A DNA stretch of 56,054 nt from Treponema sp. (GCA_017392945.1 JAFOSK010000027.1:1-56054), one strand, 5' to 3'. Shown: positions 16,766-25,179, counted from the first letter of the stretch. Translations and numbers: made by a program. The notes: generated from the letters alone by a model not told the origin.

Positions 16766-18914
16766 TTTGAGCCCTCCACATTTGGTGATATTTTCCTTTT
16801 TTTTCTATCAATTCTTCATGAGTACCGCTTTCGACTATCCGGCCTTTGTCAAAGACAAATATCCGGTCACAATTTCTGATTGTTGACAGTCTATGTGCTA
16901 CAATGATCATCGTTGACTTTCCACCGTTTCTATGAATAGTATCCATAATTGCCCGTTCTGAAAGACTGTCCAAACTGGCAGTTGCCTCGTCAAGAATCAT
17001 AAGAGACGGTCTGCGCAATAGAACCCTTGCAAGAGAAATACGCTGACGTTCACCGCCAGAAAGAGTTGCTCCACGTTCTCCAACAACAGTTCCATATCTG
17101 TCCGGTAATCTTGAAATGAATTCAGATGCCTCTGCGGCATGAGCTGCTAGAACTGCATCTTTTATACCTGCACCTTCAGATCCCCACAATATGTTTTCAA
17201 GAATCGTGCCGCTGAAAAGAAGAACATCTTGCGGTACATAACCTATACACTTTCTGAATGATTTTGTATCTATATCTCGGCTGTTAATTCCGTCTACAAA
17301 GATCTCTCCATTTTCCGGCTTATAAAACTTCATAAGAAGTTTTGTCATCGTGGTCTTTCCTGAACCAGAAGTTCCTACAAAAGCGACTTTTTGACCAGGC
17401 ATTATCTTTAAAGAGACATTCTTCAATGCCGCTCCCCTAGTTCCATAAGAAAAACTGAGATTCTTCACTTCGATTTTTCCCTTTATTCTGTCGAACTCCA
17501 TAAGGTCTTTTTCTTCTTCTGATTCTTCAGGCATATCTAGAATCTCGCTAAGCCGGTCCGAAGCAATAGCTGCCTCCTGCAAAAACTGCTGCAATGTAAG
17601 CAATCTTGACAAGGGACCGAGAAAATAACCAGAAAGAGTTATAAACGAAATAAGCTGTCCAAGTGAAAGAGTTCCCTTAAAAATCATAAGGCTTCCAATC
17701 CAATACAGAAGCAGAGTTCCTGAACTTGAAATAAAACGTTGAAACGCATTTTCAGCATTAGACATAGAAGAAAGCTTTATGTTCCTTCTTACGCACTCTA
17801 CGATTTTTCCTTCCGTACGCTCAAAGGCAGATTTTTCTGACGAGAGAGCCTTTATTGTAGCAACACCGTTTACACATTCTACTAGAGCAGACTGTTTGTC
17901 GGCTTCCCTTACAGACAAAGCACGTATATTCCGTCTGAAAGGTTTTACGAACAACCATACAATGACTGCAGAAATAATTACAGGAATCATAGACACAAAC
18001 AAGAGCTCAGAACCGAATATAAAAAGAAATATTCCGCCAACAACCAGCATGCAGGAATCTATAATGACCGAAAGCGTTGTAGAAGAAATCGCCTGCCTTA
18101 CAGTATGCGTATCACCGATTCTTGATATTATTTCTCCCGTTTTACGGCTTGTAAAAAAATCCATAGGAAGATGAAGTATATGCCTGAAATAATCACATAT
18201 CAAAAGCAGATCGATTTTACAGCCCATGTAATTCATAAGTTGATTCCGTGCATATTCTGTAAGCACTTGAAAAACAATGATTACAAAATATGCAGACGAG
18301 CATAATGTAAGCGTATTCCTAAGCTGAGAATAAAGTACATCATCAATAAGAAACCTAAAATAAAAGGCAGATGCGGCACCAAGAATGCTTAGCAGCAACC
18401 CTGCGATAAAGCACTCTATCAAAGTCCTTTTATGAGGAAGCAACAGATACATGAACCTTCCGAAAAGAGTTCTTGTCTCCTTAGTGCGCTGAAATTTCTG
18501 TTCCGGTAAAAGCACAAAGAAAATTCCAGACCATATTTTCTTAAAATCATCCAAAGACATTTTTATCAATCCTTCTGCAGGATCAGCAACAATAACTTTA
18601 TTCCGGACAACTCCATAAACAACTACATAATGATCAAGAATATCTTTTCTTACATGGCAAATAATAGGAAAAGGTATATCAAGTTCAAGGCTTTTATCGT
18701 CGCTCATCATTCCTCGGCAGCTCAGGCCAAGAAATTCAGCGCCTCTTACTATCCCTAAGCCAGAAGTTCCCATACAATCCGTTCCAGAATAATAACGTAT
18801 ACGGCTTACAGAAACTCTTTTCCCATAATATTTTGCAACAGAAGCAAGACACGCAGCTCCGCAATCCGTTTCATCATGTTGCATTACAAGAACATATTTT
18901 TTCACAATATCCAC
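16740..18914 (-). CDS. C39-peptidase-containing ABC exporter (PCAT)
   Basis: This 724-residue protein cuts double-glycine leaders and exports the mature peptide using ATP. The N-terminal C39 protease (1-130) has the full triad: Cys18 in ETDCGAACLAS, His95 in DHYVVVYG and Asp111 in VADPAEG. The membrane domain has six helices (about 165-435). The ATPase has Walker A GTSGSGKT (514-521), signature LSGGERQR (618-625) and Walker B MILDEA with Asp642/Glu643. The start codon is GTG. The precursor gene, 90 bases upstream on the same strand, carries the matching leader. All catalytic residues are intact, so the exporter should work. Confidence 0.96.
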   Translation of the reverse strand: MDIVKKYVLVMQHDETDCGAACLASVAKYYGKRVSVSRIRYYSGTDCMGTSGLGIVRGAEFLGLSCRGMMSDDKSLELDIPFPIICHVRKDILDHYVVVYGVVRNKVIVADPAEGLIKMSLDDFKKIWSGIFFVLLPEQKFQRTKETRTLFGRFMYLLLPHKRTLIECFIAGLLLSILGAASAFYFRFLIDDVLYSQLRNTLTLCSSAYFVIIVFQVLTEYARNQLMNYMGCKIDLLLICDYFRHILHLPMDFFTSRKTGEIISRIGDTHTVRQAISSTTLSVIIDSCMLVVGGIFLFIFGSELLFVSMIPVIISAVIVWLFVKPFRRNIRALSVREADKQSALVECVNGVATIKALSSEKSAFERTEGKIVECVRRNIKLSSMSNAENAFQRFISSSGTLLLYWIGSLMIFKGTLSLGQLISFITLSGYFLGPLSRLLTLQQFLQEAAIASDRLSEILDMPEESEEEKDLMEFDRIKGKIEVKNLSFSYGTRGAALKNVSLKIMPGQKVAFVGTSGSGKTTMTKLLMKFYKPENGEIFVDGINSRDIDTKSFRKCIGYVPQDVLLFSGTILENILWGSEGAGIKDAVLAAHAAEASEFISRLPDRYGTVVGERGATLSGGERQRISLARVLLRRPSLMILDEATASLDSLSERAIMDTIHRNGGKSTMIIVAHRLSTIRNCDRIFVFDKGRIVESGTHEELIEKKGKYHQMWRAQNEENSDLS

Positions 18915-19004
18915 CAGTTATTTTAGATTAATCAGTACTTAAGGTCACATTCGAGAAACCTTCTTTCTCAGAATTTTTAAGCTTTCAATTAAATTCTTAT
19001 TGTA

Positions 19005-19355
19005 CTAATAGTTTCTGCTAACAAGCCCGCACAAAATTGAATAATTTCCCTGGAAACCGTTTCCACCAACACAAGACTGAGAATACGCAGCATACGCTTC
19101 CCTTATAGCAGCATAAATCGGTGCTAACTCAGGATTATGCGTATACGAATAACCGTCCAGATCACCCGGAAAACTTTTCGCACAAATTCCTCCACCTGAT
19201 GCAACTAATGTATATGGCGAAACATCTATAGGAAGACCATAATAAGGCGAAATCCTTACTGCAGACGTTGCTGCATAGCTTGCATTGTAGCCTCCGTTTA
19301 CAGAAATTAATCCTGTAAAATCCAATCTTTTACATTCCTCATGCAAAGTTTTCAT
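19005..19355 (-). CDS. Secreted peptide precursor with a double-glycine leader
   Basis: The 116-residue product begins MKTLHEECKRLDFTGLISV, then NGG, and continues with a 94-residue core. The leader matches C39-peptidase substrates: GG at -2/-1, Val at -4, Leu at -7 and -12. The core is rich in Tyr (12), Ser, Ala and Gly, has three Cys (GGICAK, SQSCVGG, SILCGL) and has no Trp or Met. AGGAGG lies 6 bases before ATG 19355. The gene overlaps the end of the glycosyltransferase gene by 17 bases and precedes the matching exporter. I do not recognise the core. A bacteriocin-like, signalling or adhesive peptide is inference. Confidence 0.82.
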   Translation of the reverse strand: MKTLHEECKRLDFTGLISVNGGYNASYAATSAVRISPYYGLPIDVSPYTLVASGGGICAKSFPGDLDGYSYTHNPELAPIYAAIREAYAAYSQSCVGGNGFQGNYSILCGLVSRNY

Positions 19356-21048
19356 TCTTTTCCTCCTGATCATTTAAAGAATGTTTATATAAAACAGTTC
19401 CATAAGGAACTGTTTTTTCCATAACAAATCCGTGTTCCAGACGACAATCCCAAGTACTGCGGTTTATCAGCTTCCAGTCCTTTTCATTTTCCATCTGAAA
19501 TGTCTGCCATGTATAAGGCTGACCTTTTTTATACATTATAAGAACATTAGATTTTGAAATGCGCTCAAGTTCCATAAGAGCCCCGCACGGATCAAGCACT
19601 GATTCCCATGCACCAGCCACAATAACATGATCAAATTCCCTATTCTTGAACGGCAGACATTCCAGCCGCACTGCAATTCCATAACGGTCTTCATTCATAA
19701 CAGAGATAAATTTTATATCAGGTAGAAAATTTTTAAATTCCTCCTCTTCCGGCTCATAAGAACCCGTAATGACAAGAACCTTTCCATTTTTAAACTCGCT
19801 AACAGAATTCAATATTTCAGCAGAAGAAATCCGTTCCATTTCAGCACAATGTATTTTTTCAACATCATTGGATTTTTTGTAGGAATCCAGAACTTTTCTC
19901 TGTTCAAGCCTATAAGCAGAACAGATATGAGAAACTCTGTCTGCAATAAGCTGGCGGTAAATATACATATGAGCCCTTACGCATCTTTCCCATGTCCATT
20001 CGCGGGCAGTCTGATAGGCATTATCCTGAATCAAGCGCATAGATCCGTAATCCATAATAGCTTTACGCAAAACAACAGCCATTTCTTCTGGACTTCTTGG
20101 CAGAGCAAGACAGTTCCTGCCAGGATCGGCGTACATATCCATTCCAAGACCTTCGCACACAAGCAGAAGCGCTCCAGAAGCCATTGCCTCAAGACCTGTA
20201 AGACCGAATGGCTCATAGCGGCTTGGCATAACCACAATATCCGCAGAAGCATAGGCATCATACAAACTGTCACCATTAAGAAACTCTGGCTTTTCAAACA
20301 ATTTCAGATCCAAATAAGGATCAATGAAACCGCGACCGTAAAGATGAAATTTTACATTATTTCTTTTCTTAAAACGCGGACCCAAAAGATTCACTGCTTT
20401 TATAAAATCGTAAAAACCTTTCTGAATATCTTCAAAACGTCCGAAATAGCATACATTCAGAACTCCGTCATTCCGGTGGTATCTTTTCTTTTTATAAAAT
20501 TTTTCAGTACATAAACCAAGAGGAAGAACTACAGGAGCACATTTTCCGCCAGCAACCTTAAGAACGCTGTTTGCAGAAAAATCAGAATACGCTGCAACAA
20601 CAGAACTGTTTTCCAACGCACAACGCTCAACCTTCACTTCCTGAAAATAAAGGTCGTCCATTGTGTTAGAAGTAAGAAGATCCGTAAAAATCAAATGAGA
20701 TGAATAAAAAACATTTTTTTCAAATCTGAATGGAAGATAAGTCTGCCGGTCATTACAATGAATTACGTCCGGTCTGAAACTTTTCATAATAGGATCAAGC
20801 TGCGCCCTAAAAGAAGAAGCTACCTCAAGAATCCGCGCTTCTGGAGAAAACGCTTCGAATACACGTTCCGGTACAATAACATAATCTACAGTTTCATCCG
20901 GAAGAGGCGGCTCTCCATCCCTCAAATGAAAATATACGCATTTTACATCAGCATATTTTCTAAGCGTCCTTACATATTCCCGAGTAAAAGTTCCAAGCCC
21001 ACCAAATATAAACCCAGGATGCTCCGTTGTAACAAACAAAACTTTCAA
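19339..21048 (-). CDS. GT4 glycosyltransferase fused to a methyltransferase-like domain
   Basis: The 569-residue protein has a GT-B glycosyltransferase part (about 1-385). TEHPGFIFGGLGTFTREY is the acceptor-side glycine loop, and FGRFEDIQKGF and PSRYEPFGLTGLEAMASG are the GT4 donor-binding motifs. Residues about 410-569 look like a class I SAM methyltransferase: VLVITGSYEPEEEEF stands where the SAM loop would be, and LPFKNREFDHVIVAGAW with DPCGALMELERISK matches motifs II-IV. The Gly-rich loop is poor, so this half may be inactive. TTG is the start, with GGGG upstream inside a hairpin. The gene overlaps the peptide precursor, which makes the peptide a likely acceptor. A role on a surface glycan is the alternative. 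Confidence 0.85.
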   Translation of the reverse strand: MKVLFVTTEHPGFIFGGLGTFTREYVRTLRKYADVKCVYFHLRDGEPPLPDETVDYVIVPERVFEAFSPEARILEVASSFRAQLDPIMKSFRPDVIHCNDRQTYLPFRFEKNVFYSSHLIFTDLLTSNTMDDLYFQEVKVERCALENSSVVAAYSDFSANSVLKVAGGKCAPVVLPLGLCTEKFYKKKRYHRNDGVLNVCYFGRFEDIQKGFYDFIKAVNLLGPRFKKRNNVKFHLYGRGFIDPYLDLKLFEKPEFLNGDSLYDAYASADIVVMPSRYEPFGLTGLEAMASGALLLVCEGLGMDMYADPGRNCLALPRSPEEMAVVLRKAIMDYGSMRLIQDNAYQTAREWTWERCVRAHMYIYRQLIADRVSHICSAYRLEQRKVLDSYKKSNDVEKIHCAEMERISSAEILNSVSEFKNGKVLVITGSYEPEEEEFKNFLPDIKFISVMNEDRYGIAVRLECLPFKNREFDHVIVAGAWESVLDPCGALMELERISKSNVLIMYKKGQPYTWQTFQMENEKDWKLINRSTWDCRLEHGFVMEKTVPYGTVLYKHSLNDQEEKNENFA

Positions 21049-21055
21049 TCTATAA

Positions 21056-21116
21056 CCCCGTTTTTTTTATTAAAAGAAAAAGCTTTTTACCATTTTCTTT
21101 TACATATATAACGGGG
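21056..21116 (-). promoter_or_regulatory. Leader hairpin that can hide the glycosyltransferase ribosome site
   Basis: In the minus-strand RNA the first ~60 bases fold back: CCCCGTT (rc of 21110-21116) pairs with AACGGGG (rc of 21056-21062), and inner A/G-rich and U/C-rich arms pair as well. The GGGG in the second arm is the only Shine-Dalgarno-like sequence before the TTG start at 21048, so the fold would mask it. Confidence 0.45.
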
Positions 21117-21121
21117 CTTAC

Positions 21122-21150
21122 ATTATAAATTCTGCATTTCTCGGATTAAA
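21122..21150 (-). promoter_or_regulatory. Promoter of the peptide operon
   Basis: On the minus strand a perfect TATAAT (21127-21122) lies 17 bases after a weak -35 (TTTAAT, 21150-21145). The start would be near 21116, right at the first arm of the leader hairpin. The preceding esterase gene ends at 21180, so the promoter occupies the gap between them. Confidence 0.5.
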
Positions 21151-21179
21151 TTTCTGAAAAAAATAAAAATAGGCCCAGA

Positions 21180-22061
21180 CTATTTCAATATCGGCTCAAG
21201 GAATTCCTGCCACATGCGTTCATTCCAATGAAATTCTTTCATAAAAGCGTTGTTCAGCATCCCGAATCCATGACCACCCCATTCATAAACAGCAATACTG
21301 CAATCCGCACCAGAATCCTTCATGGCATCATACAAGGCAAAACTATTCCTGCAATCAACGACGGGGTCATCCTTACATACAACGATATAACTTTTCGGCA
21401 TGTCAGCCGTAACATTTTTTTCCATAGAAAATTCATTCCACCGAGCCTCCGTCTGATTTCTTCCCAAAAGACTTTTTCGAGACCATCGGTGGGCAAGTTC
21501 TTCATGCATGGAAACCACTGGGTATACAGGAATAACAAAATCCGGTCTGAGGCTCACCTCATGGGCAATTCCAAGATTTTCCAGCTCATCATGTGACTTC
21601 CACATTGCACCAGCCATCGTAACCAGATGCCCGCCGGCAGAATAACCGATTACGCCCACCTTATTAGAATCAATTCCATATTCATCACAATTTTCCCTTA
21701 CCAGCTGTATCGCCCTCTGGACGTCCTGCAGCATCGCAGGATAATGAAATCCGTTTCCAGCCGTCCTGTACCGCAAAGTAAAAGCCGTAACACCCTTTTC
21801 CGAAAACCACTTTGCAGTCCTATAGCCCTCATTATAAAGTCCAAGATGATGATAACTTCCACCAGGACAAATAATGACAGCCGCACCCGTATTTTTTTCA
21901 ACAGGCGCAGGATGAACATACATAACAGAATAATTTTTCTTCATGCCAGGAATATTTTTCCATAAATATATCGGCTTCCCGGCCTTCAAAGTTCCACGTG
22001 CATATGCTCCAAATGAAATTAAAGAAAAAATAAAAGCAAATATAATACGGATTTTTCTCAT
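21180..22061 (-). CDS. Secreted alpha/beta-hydrolase esterase (carbohydrate-esterase-like)
   Basis: This 293-residue hydrolase has a signal peptide (MRKIRIIFAFIFSLISFGAYA). The oxyanion loop is CPGGSYHHLG, the nucleophile elbow is GYSAGGH, the acid is in CKDDPVVD and the His in WGGHGFG. This set resembles BD-FAE/Axe-like enzymes that remove acetyl or feruloyl groups from xylan, which fits the other plant-polysaccharide enzymes in the window. The substrate is inferred only. It has no Shine-Dalgarno. A TAAAAT box (22068-22073) ends six bases before the ATG, a weaker example of the leaderless layout. Confidence 0.85.
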   Translation of the reverse strand: MRKIRIIFAFIFSLISFGAYARGTLKAGKPIYLWKNIPGMKKNYSVMYVHPAPVEKNTGAAVIICPGGSYHHLGLYNEGYRTAKWFSEKGVTAFTLRYRTAGNGFHYPAMLQDVQRAIQLVRENCDEYGIDSNKVGVIGYSAGGHLVTMAGAMWKSHDELENLGIAHEVSLRPDFVIPVYPVVSMHEELAHRWSRKSLLGRNQTEARWNEFSMEKNVTADMPKSYIVVCKDDPVVDCRNSFALYDAMKDSGADCSIAVYEWGGHGFGMLNNAFMKEFHWNERMWQEFLEPILK

Positions 22062-22131
22062 ATCTATATTTTAACTCGTTTTGCAGAAATTTCCATAGAG
22101 CACAAACAAAAAAAACGATAAACTGAAAAAG

Positions 22132-22476
22132 ATGAAAATGCTAAGACCGCTAGACTACATAATAATTCTCGCCCTGGTATGCGCCTCCGTTTTTAGCATA
22201 ATTGCAAACCGCTCTACCACCAGCTCAAAAATATTGGTCAGCGCAGACAATCAAAAATACGAATATTCACTTAAAGAGAACGGAATATATACGGTGCCGG
22301 GACCACTAGGAAATACAGTATTCGAAATAAAAGACGGCCGCGCACGAATAATCGACTCCCCATGCCGTGGAAAACAATGCATACATCAAGGCTGGAACCT
22401 TCCGCTAGTCTGCCTGCCGAATAAAATCATAATAACAGCCGAACAAACAGGAGAATTCGATGCAATCTCGGAATAA
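22132..22476 (+). CDS. NusG domain II-containing membrane-anchored protein
   Basis: This is a 114-residue protein with one N-terminal helix (DYIIILALVCASVFSIIA) and a periplasmic NusG-II-like beta domain ending in CRGKQCIHQGW...CLPNKIIITAE, with three conserved Cys. Such proteins often sit beside Gx-type transporters and ApbE flavin transferases in redox loci, and that is the case here. The function is not known. An in-frame ATG at 22138 is an alternative start. No clear Shine-Dalgarno was seen. It overlaps the next gene by 17 bases, so they are coupled. Confidence 0.82.
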   Translation: MKMLRPLDYIIILALVCASVFSIIANRSTTSSKILVSADNQKYEYSLKENGIYTVPGPLGNTVFEIKDGRARIIDSPCRGKQCIHQGWNLPLVCLPNKIIITAEQTGEFDAISE

Positions 22477-23491
22477 AATCGCTTATCTTATTTCCCTGAC
22501 ATTGTTTTTCTCATACGTGGAAATGCTGATTCCCCACGTTACGCCGTTCTTCCGGCTCGGGCTTTCTAACATTGCCGTGCTGAACGCATTTTACCTTCCG
22601 CTTGGTTCATTCATAATTCTGCTTTTTACAAAATCAATTGCAGTAAGCATGATGAACGGAACTCTATTTACGCCATTTCTGATTATCTCCGTATGCCAGT
22701 CCCTTTCAAGCGGACTCCTTATGTTTTTTCTCAATAAATTCCGCGAAAAGCATCCAAAATCAATAAGCATATATGGAATTTCAATTGCCGGTTCAGGCCT
22801 AAGTGCTGCCGTTCAAATCGCGCTATGCCTTGCATGGCTTGGAGAGGGAACGAAGTTTTTTTTAGGTCCAATGCTTGCCATAAACACGGCAACAGGATTT
22901 CTTACCGCATTCCTAAGTGACTTTCTGGACATTCCGCAAACAGAACCTCTTTTGATTTTTAACCAAGGAAGGGCGCCTGCCCTTTCGCGTGCACTTCGTT
23001 GCCCGCTATCCCCTCTCCTAGGGTTGCACCCTAAAACCCGCCTGGTCGTTTTTACAGGTGCGCTGATTCTGCTTTTTTGCGCTGGAGCGGTTTTCTTTAT
23101 AAATTCAATTCAGATTCTTATCGCAATTCTGATTATTTCCCTATTAATGCAGTTTTTTTCAGGGCGTAAAATACTTATTTCCCCCCATATCTTTATGTGG
23201 CTGTTCATTCTTATTACACAAATTTTCTTACCAGAAGGCAAAGTAATATTTTCAATCCTTGGACTTTCAATAACATCCGGTACATTACAGAGCGGGATCA
23301 TAAAAGCTCTTAAGCTTTCTTCTGTAAGTGCCCTGAGTCAATGTGCAGCGTGCATAAGACTGCCAGAAACAACTCTCATAGGGAAAAGCCTTTTATATCA
23401 CCGCGCACTCTCAGACATTATGCACACTTCAGAAGGTTCGCTGCTAAAAAAAATCCGTACAGCATTAAATGCCCGGGTTCTAAGCATATAA
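22460..23491 (+). CDS. Gx/HepI-type membrane transporter with an extra T-like membrane domain
   Basis: The 343-residue protein starts with a Gx-transporter domain (about 1-165; annotated elsewhere as heptaprenyl diphosphate synthase component I), which resembles an ECF S component: PHVTPFFRLGLSNIAVLNAFYL and GTLFTPFLIISVCQSLSSG. A 26-residue polar stretch (about 171-196, GRAPALSRALRCPLSPLLG...) is encoded by an inserted palindromic repeat. After it comes a second membrane part (about 198-343) resembling an EcfT/CbiQ-type helix bundle, including ALKLSSVSALSQCAACIRLPE. With NusG-II and ApbE nearby, flavin or FMN-related transport is a reasonable guess, not shown. Confidence 0.75.
   Translation: MQSRNKIAYLISLTLFFSYVEMLIPHVTPFFRLGLSNIAVLNAFYLPLGSFIILLFTKSIAVSMMNGTLFTPFLIISVCQSLSSGLLMFFLNKFREKHPKSISIYGISIAGSGLSAAVQIALCLAWLGEGTKFFLGPMLAINTATGFLTAFLSDFLDIPQTEPLLIFNQGRAPALSRALRCPLSPLLGLHPKTRLVVFTGALILLFCAGAVFFINSIQILIAILIISLLMQFFSGRKILISPHIFMWLFILITQIFLPEGKVIFSILGLSITSGTLQSGIIKALKLSSVSALSQCAACIRLPETTLIGKSLLYHRALSDIMHTSEGSLLKKIRTALNARVLSI
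22972..23040. repeat. Palindromic repeat inserted in frame in the Gx transporter gene
   Basis: CCCTCTCCTAGGG (23011-23023), five bases, then CCCTAAAACCCG (23029-23040) matches in reverse the block at 26207-26238 between panB and panC. A second small palindrome (GAAGGGC-gcct-GCCCTTTC, about 22978-22996) precedes it, also with a counterpart in the intergenic copy. The copy here keeps the reading frame open and adds about 26 residues. Confidence 0.7.
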
Positions 23492-23510
23492 AACTGCAAA
23501 AATAATTAAA

Positions 23511-24533
23511 CTATTTTTCTATACAAGATGCATTTTCTGTCATAAGAAATATCTTATCTTTGAGACCTTCCGTATAAAAGATTTCTTTAGAGTTTTTAAT
23601 AATAACAAAATCAAAATCACCGCTTGATTTCCAGAATGAAACAGCCTTTTCAAACCCCATTACAAAAAGCGAAGTAGATAGAGAATCTGCGTAGAGTCCG
23701 CTAGAAGAAATCACAGAGACCGCCGCAATATCATTTTCCACAGGATATCCGGTGCGGCTGTCAAAAATATGAATATAACGTTTTCCCTTTTCGTCTGTAA
23801 AAAAACGTTCATAACCGCCGCTTGTAACCACAGCGCAATCCTTTATGCGGATTCCGCAAACAGGTTCCCCGCCCCAGGGATTTTTTATCCCCACAGACCA
23901 TGGAGTTCCATCTGGTTTTCCTCCAAGAGCCTGAATATTTCCGCCAAGGTCAAGCAGTGCGGACGTAATTCCATTTTCGGAAAGAATTTCCACAGCACGG
24001 TCTCCGGCAAATCCTTTGGCAACAGCCCCAAGATCCATCATCATGCCTTTGTCCATGCGTATTCTGAAACCGTCATTAATTTCAGAGTCAGACGTTACGC
24101 TAACGTTGACTTTCCTATAGTCTACCACTTCAAGAAGAGCAGAAATTTCTTTTTCTTCCGGTACGCGGTATTTTTCAGACGTAAAGCCCCATGCCTTCGT
24201 TACCGGATACAAAACAGGATTCAGCGCGCCGGAAGTTTTTTCTGCCATGCAGAGCGCAAAATCCACAAGCTTAAAAATCTCTCCGTCTACAACTATTCCT
24301 TCTTCTGGATTTTCATTCAACCTGAACAGTAAACTGCCATCATTTGTTACAGAAAGCATCCGTTCATAACTTTCCATTCTATTCTGAATAAGAGAATTTG
24401 CGGCTACAGAGTTTTTTCCAAATGAACGCACCGTCATAAAAGTGTTCATCGCCTCAAAACTGCGCACGTCACTTTTTATGCCACAGGAAACAAACGCCAG
24501 ACATACAAAACAAACTTCAAAAAAACGTTTCAT
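23511..24533 (-). CDS. apbE: FAD:protein FMN transferase lipoprotein (ApbE)
   Basis: This 340-residue periplasmic enzyme attaches FMN to Thr/Ser of target proteins such as Rnf, Nqr or FMN-binding-domain proteins. The signal MKRFFEVCFVCLAFVSCG ends in a lipobox Cys. The ApbE core has EAMNTFMTV, KTSGALNPVLYPV, MDLGAVAKGFAGDRA and LLDLGGNIQALGGKPDG, then the metal/FMN-binding IHIFDSRTGYPV. ATG 24533 starts the signal peptide. It lacks a Shine-Dalgarno. A TACTAT box (24543-24548, with ATTCAA/TTGAAT at 24567-24572) ends nine bases upstream, suggesting a very short or absent leader. It faces the NusG-II/Gx pair. Confidence 0.95.
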   Translation of the reverse strand: MKRFFEVCFVCLAFVSCGIKSDVRSFEAMNTFMTVRSFGKNSVAANSLIQNRMESYERMLSVTNDGSLLFRLNENPEEGIVVDGEIFKLVDFALCMAEKTSGALNPVLYPVTKAWGFTSEKYRVPEEKEISALLEVVDYRKVNVSVTSDSEINDGFRIRMDKGMMMDLGAVAKGFAGDRAVEILSENGITSALLDLGGNIQALGGKPDGTPWSVGIKNPWGGEPVCGIRIKDCAVVTSGGYERFFTDEKGKRYIHIFDSRTGYPVENDIAAVSVISSSGLYADSLSTSLFVMGFEKAVSFWKSSGDFDFVIIKNSKEIFYTEGLKDKIFLMTENASCIEK

Positions 24534-24704
24534 AGCATGAAAATAGTAACAGTGAATGCATATAAGATTCAAGCATATACGGAAAGCTTAGCATAAACAC
24601 ATTGTAATAAGTCTGACTGTCAAGTTTTGATATTATTACAACCATCCTGAAATAATCTGATATCAAAAAAACGGCATTCTAACTTATTGTAAATTCTTTT
24701 TTGT

Positions 24705-24733
24705 TTGCTAACTTAGCTTTTCTACCTTATTAT
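24705..24733 (+). promoter_or_regulatory. Promoter of the desulfoferrodoxin gene, with palindrome GCTAACTTAGC
   Basis: TTGCTA (24705-24710), a 17-base spacer and TATTAT (24728-24733) form a sigma-70 promoter. The palindrome GCTAA-c-TTAGC (24707-24717) covers the -35 edge and could be a regulator site. A 9-bp inverted repeat TTGTAATAA/TTATTACAA lies upstream (about 24604-24644). Confidence 0.6.
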
Positions 24734-24810
24734 TTACTGTATGGATAATGCAGTTTTGCATAAGAGCGAAAATCTGCATTCATAATGATTTTTTTCGGAG
24801 GACATGATTT

Positions 24811-25179
24811 ATGAAATTTTATAAATGCCTGAAATGCGGACAGATTCTTGAAGCTGTCGTTTCAAAATGCGACGGAATAACTTGCTGCGGGGACCAGATA
24901 AAAGAACTTAAGGCAAACACAACAGACGGAGCTGCAGAAAAGCACGTTCCTGTAGTAGAGGTAAACGGAAACACCGTAAACGTAAAAATCGGCTCTGCTG
25001 AACACCCGATGGAAGCAGACCATTGGATTCAGTTCATAGAAATCGAAACATCAAAGGGTACTCAAAGAAAGAACCTTTATCCTAGTGAAAAACCTGAAGC
25101 ATCTTTCACCTTGAACGGCGAAACTTTTGTAAAAGCTTACGAATACTGCAACAAACACGGACTTTGGGCAAACAGCTAA
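24811..25179 (+). CDS. Desulfoferrodoxin (superoxide reductase, 2Fe type)
   Basis: This 122-residue enzyme reduces superoxide to peroxide without making oxygen, a defence typical of anaerobes. The N-terminal desulforedoxin centre is complete: Cys6, Cys9, then Cys25-Cys26 (C-x2-C-x15-CC). The catalytic site has the four His and one Cys, in EKHVPVV, AEHPMEADHW and YEYCNKHGLW. Because both centres are intact this is the two-iron class, unlike the one-iron neelaredoxin of T. pallidum. GGAGGA lies 10 bases before the ATG. It has its own promoter and terminator. Confidence 0.96.
   Translation: MKFYKCLKCGQILEAVVSKCDGITCCGDQIKELKANTTDGAAEKHVPVVEVNGNTVNVKIGSAEHPMEADHWIQFIEIETSKGTQRKNLYPSEKPEASFTLNGETFVKAYEYCNKHGLWANS

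Noticed and set aside
19005..19355. Cleavage at the second Gly run (ASGGG) of the peptide precursor
   Set aside because: It lies 55 residues in, lacks the Leu/Val spacing of C39 leaders, and the first GG after LISVN fits every expected position.
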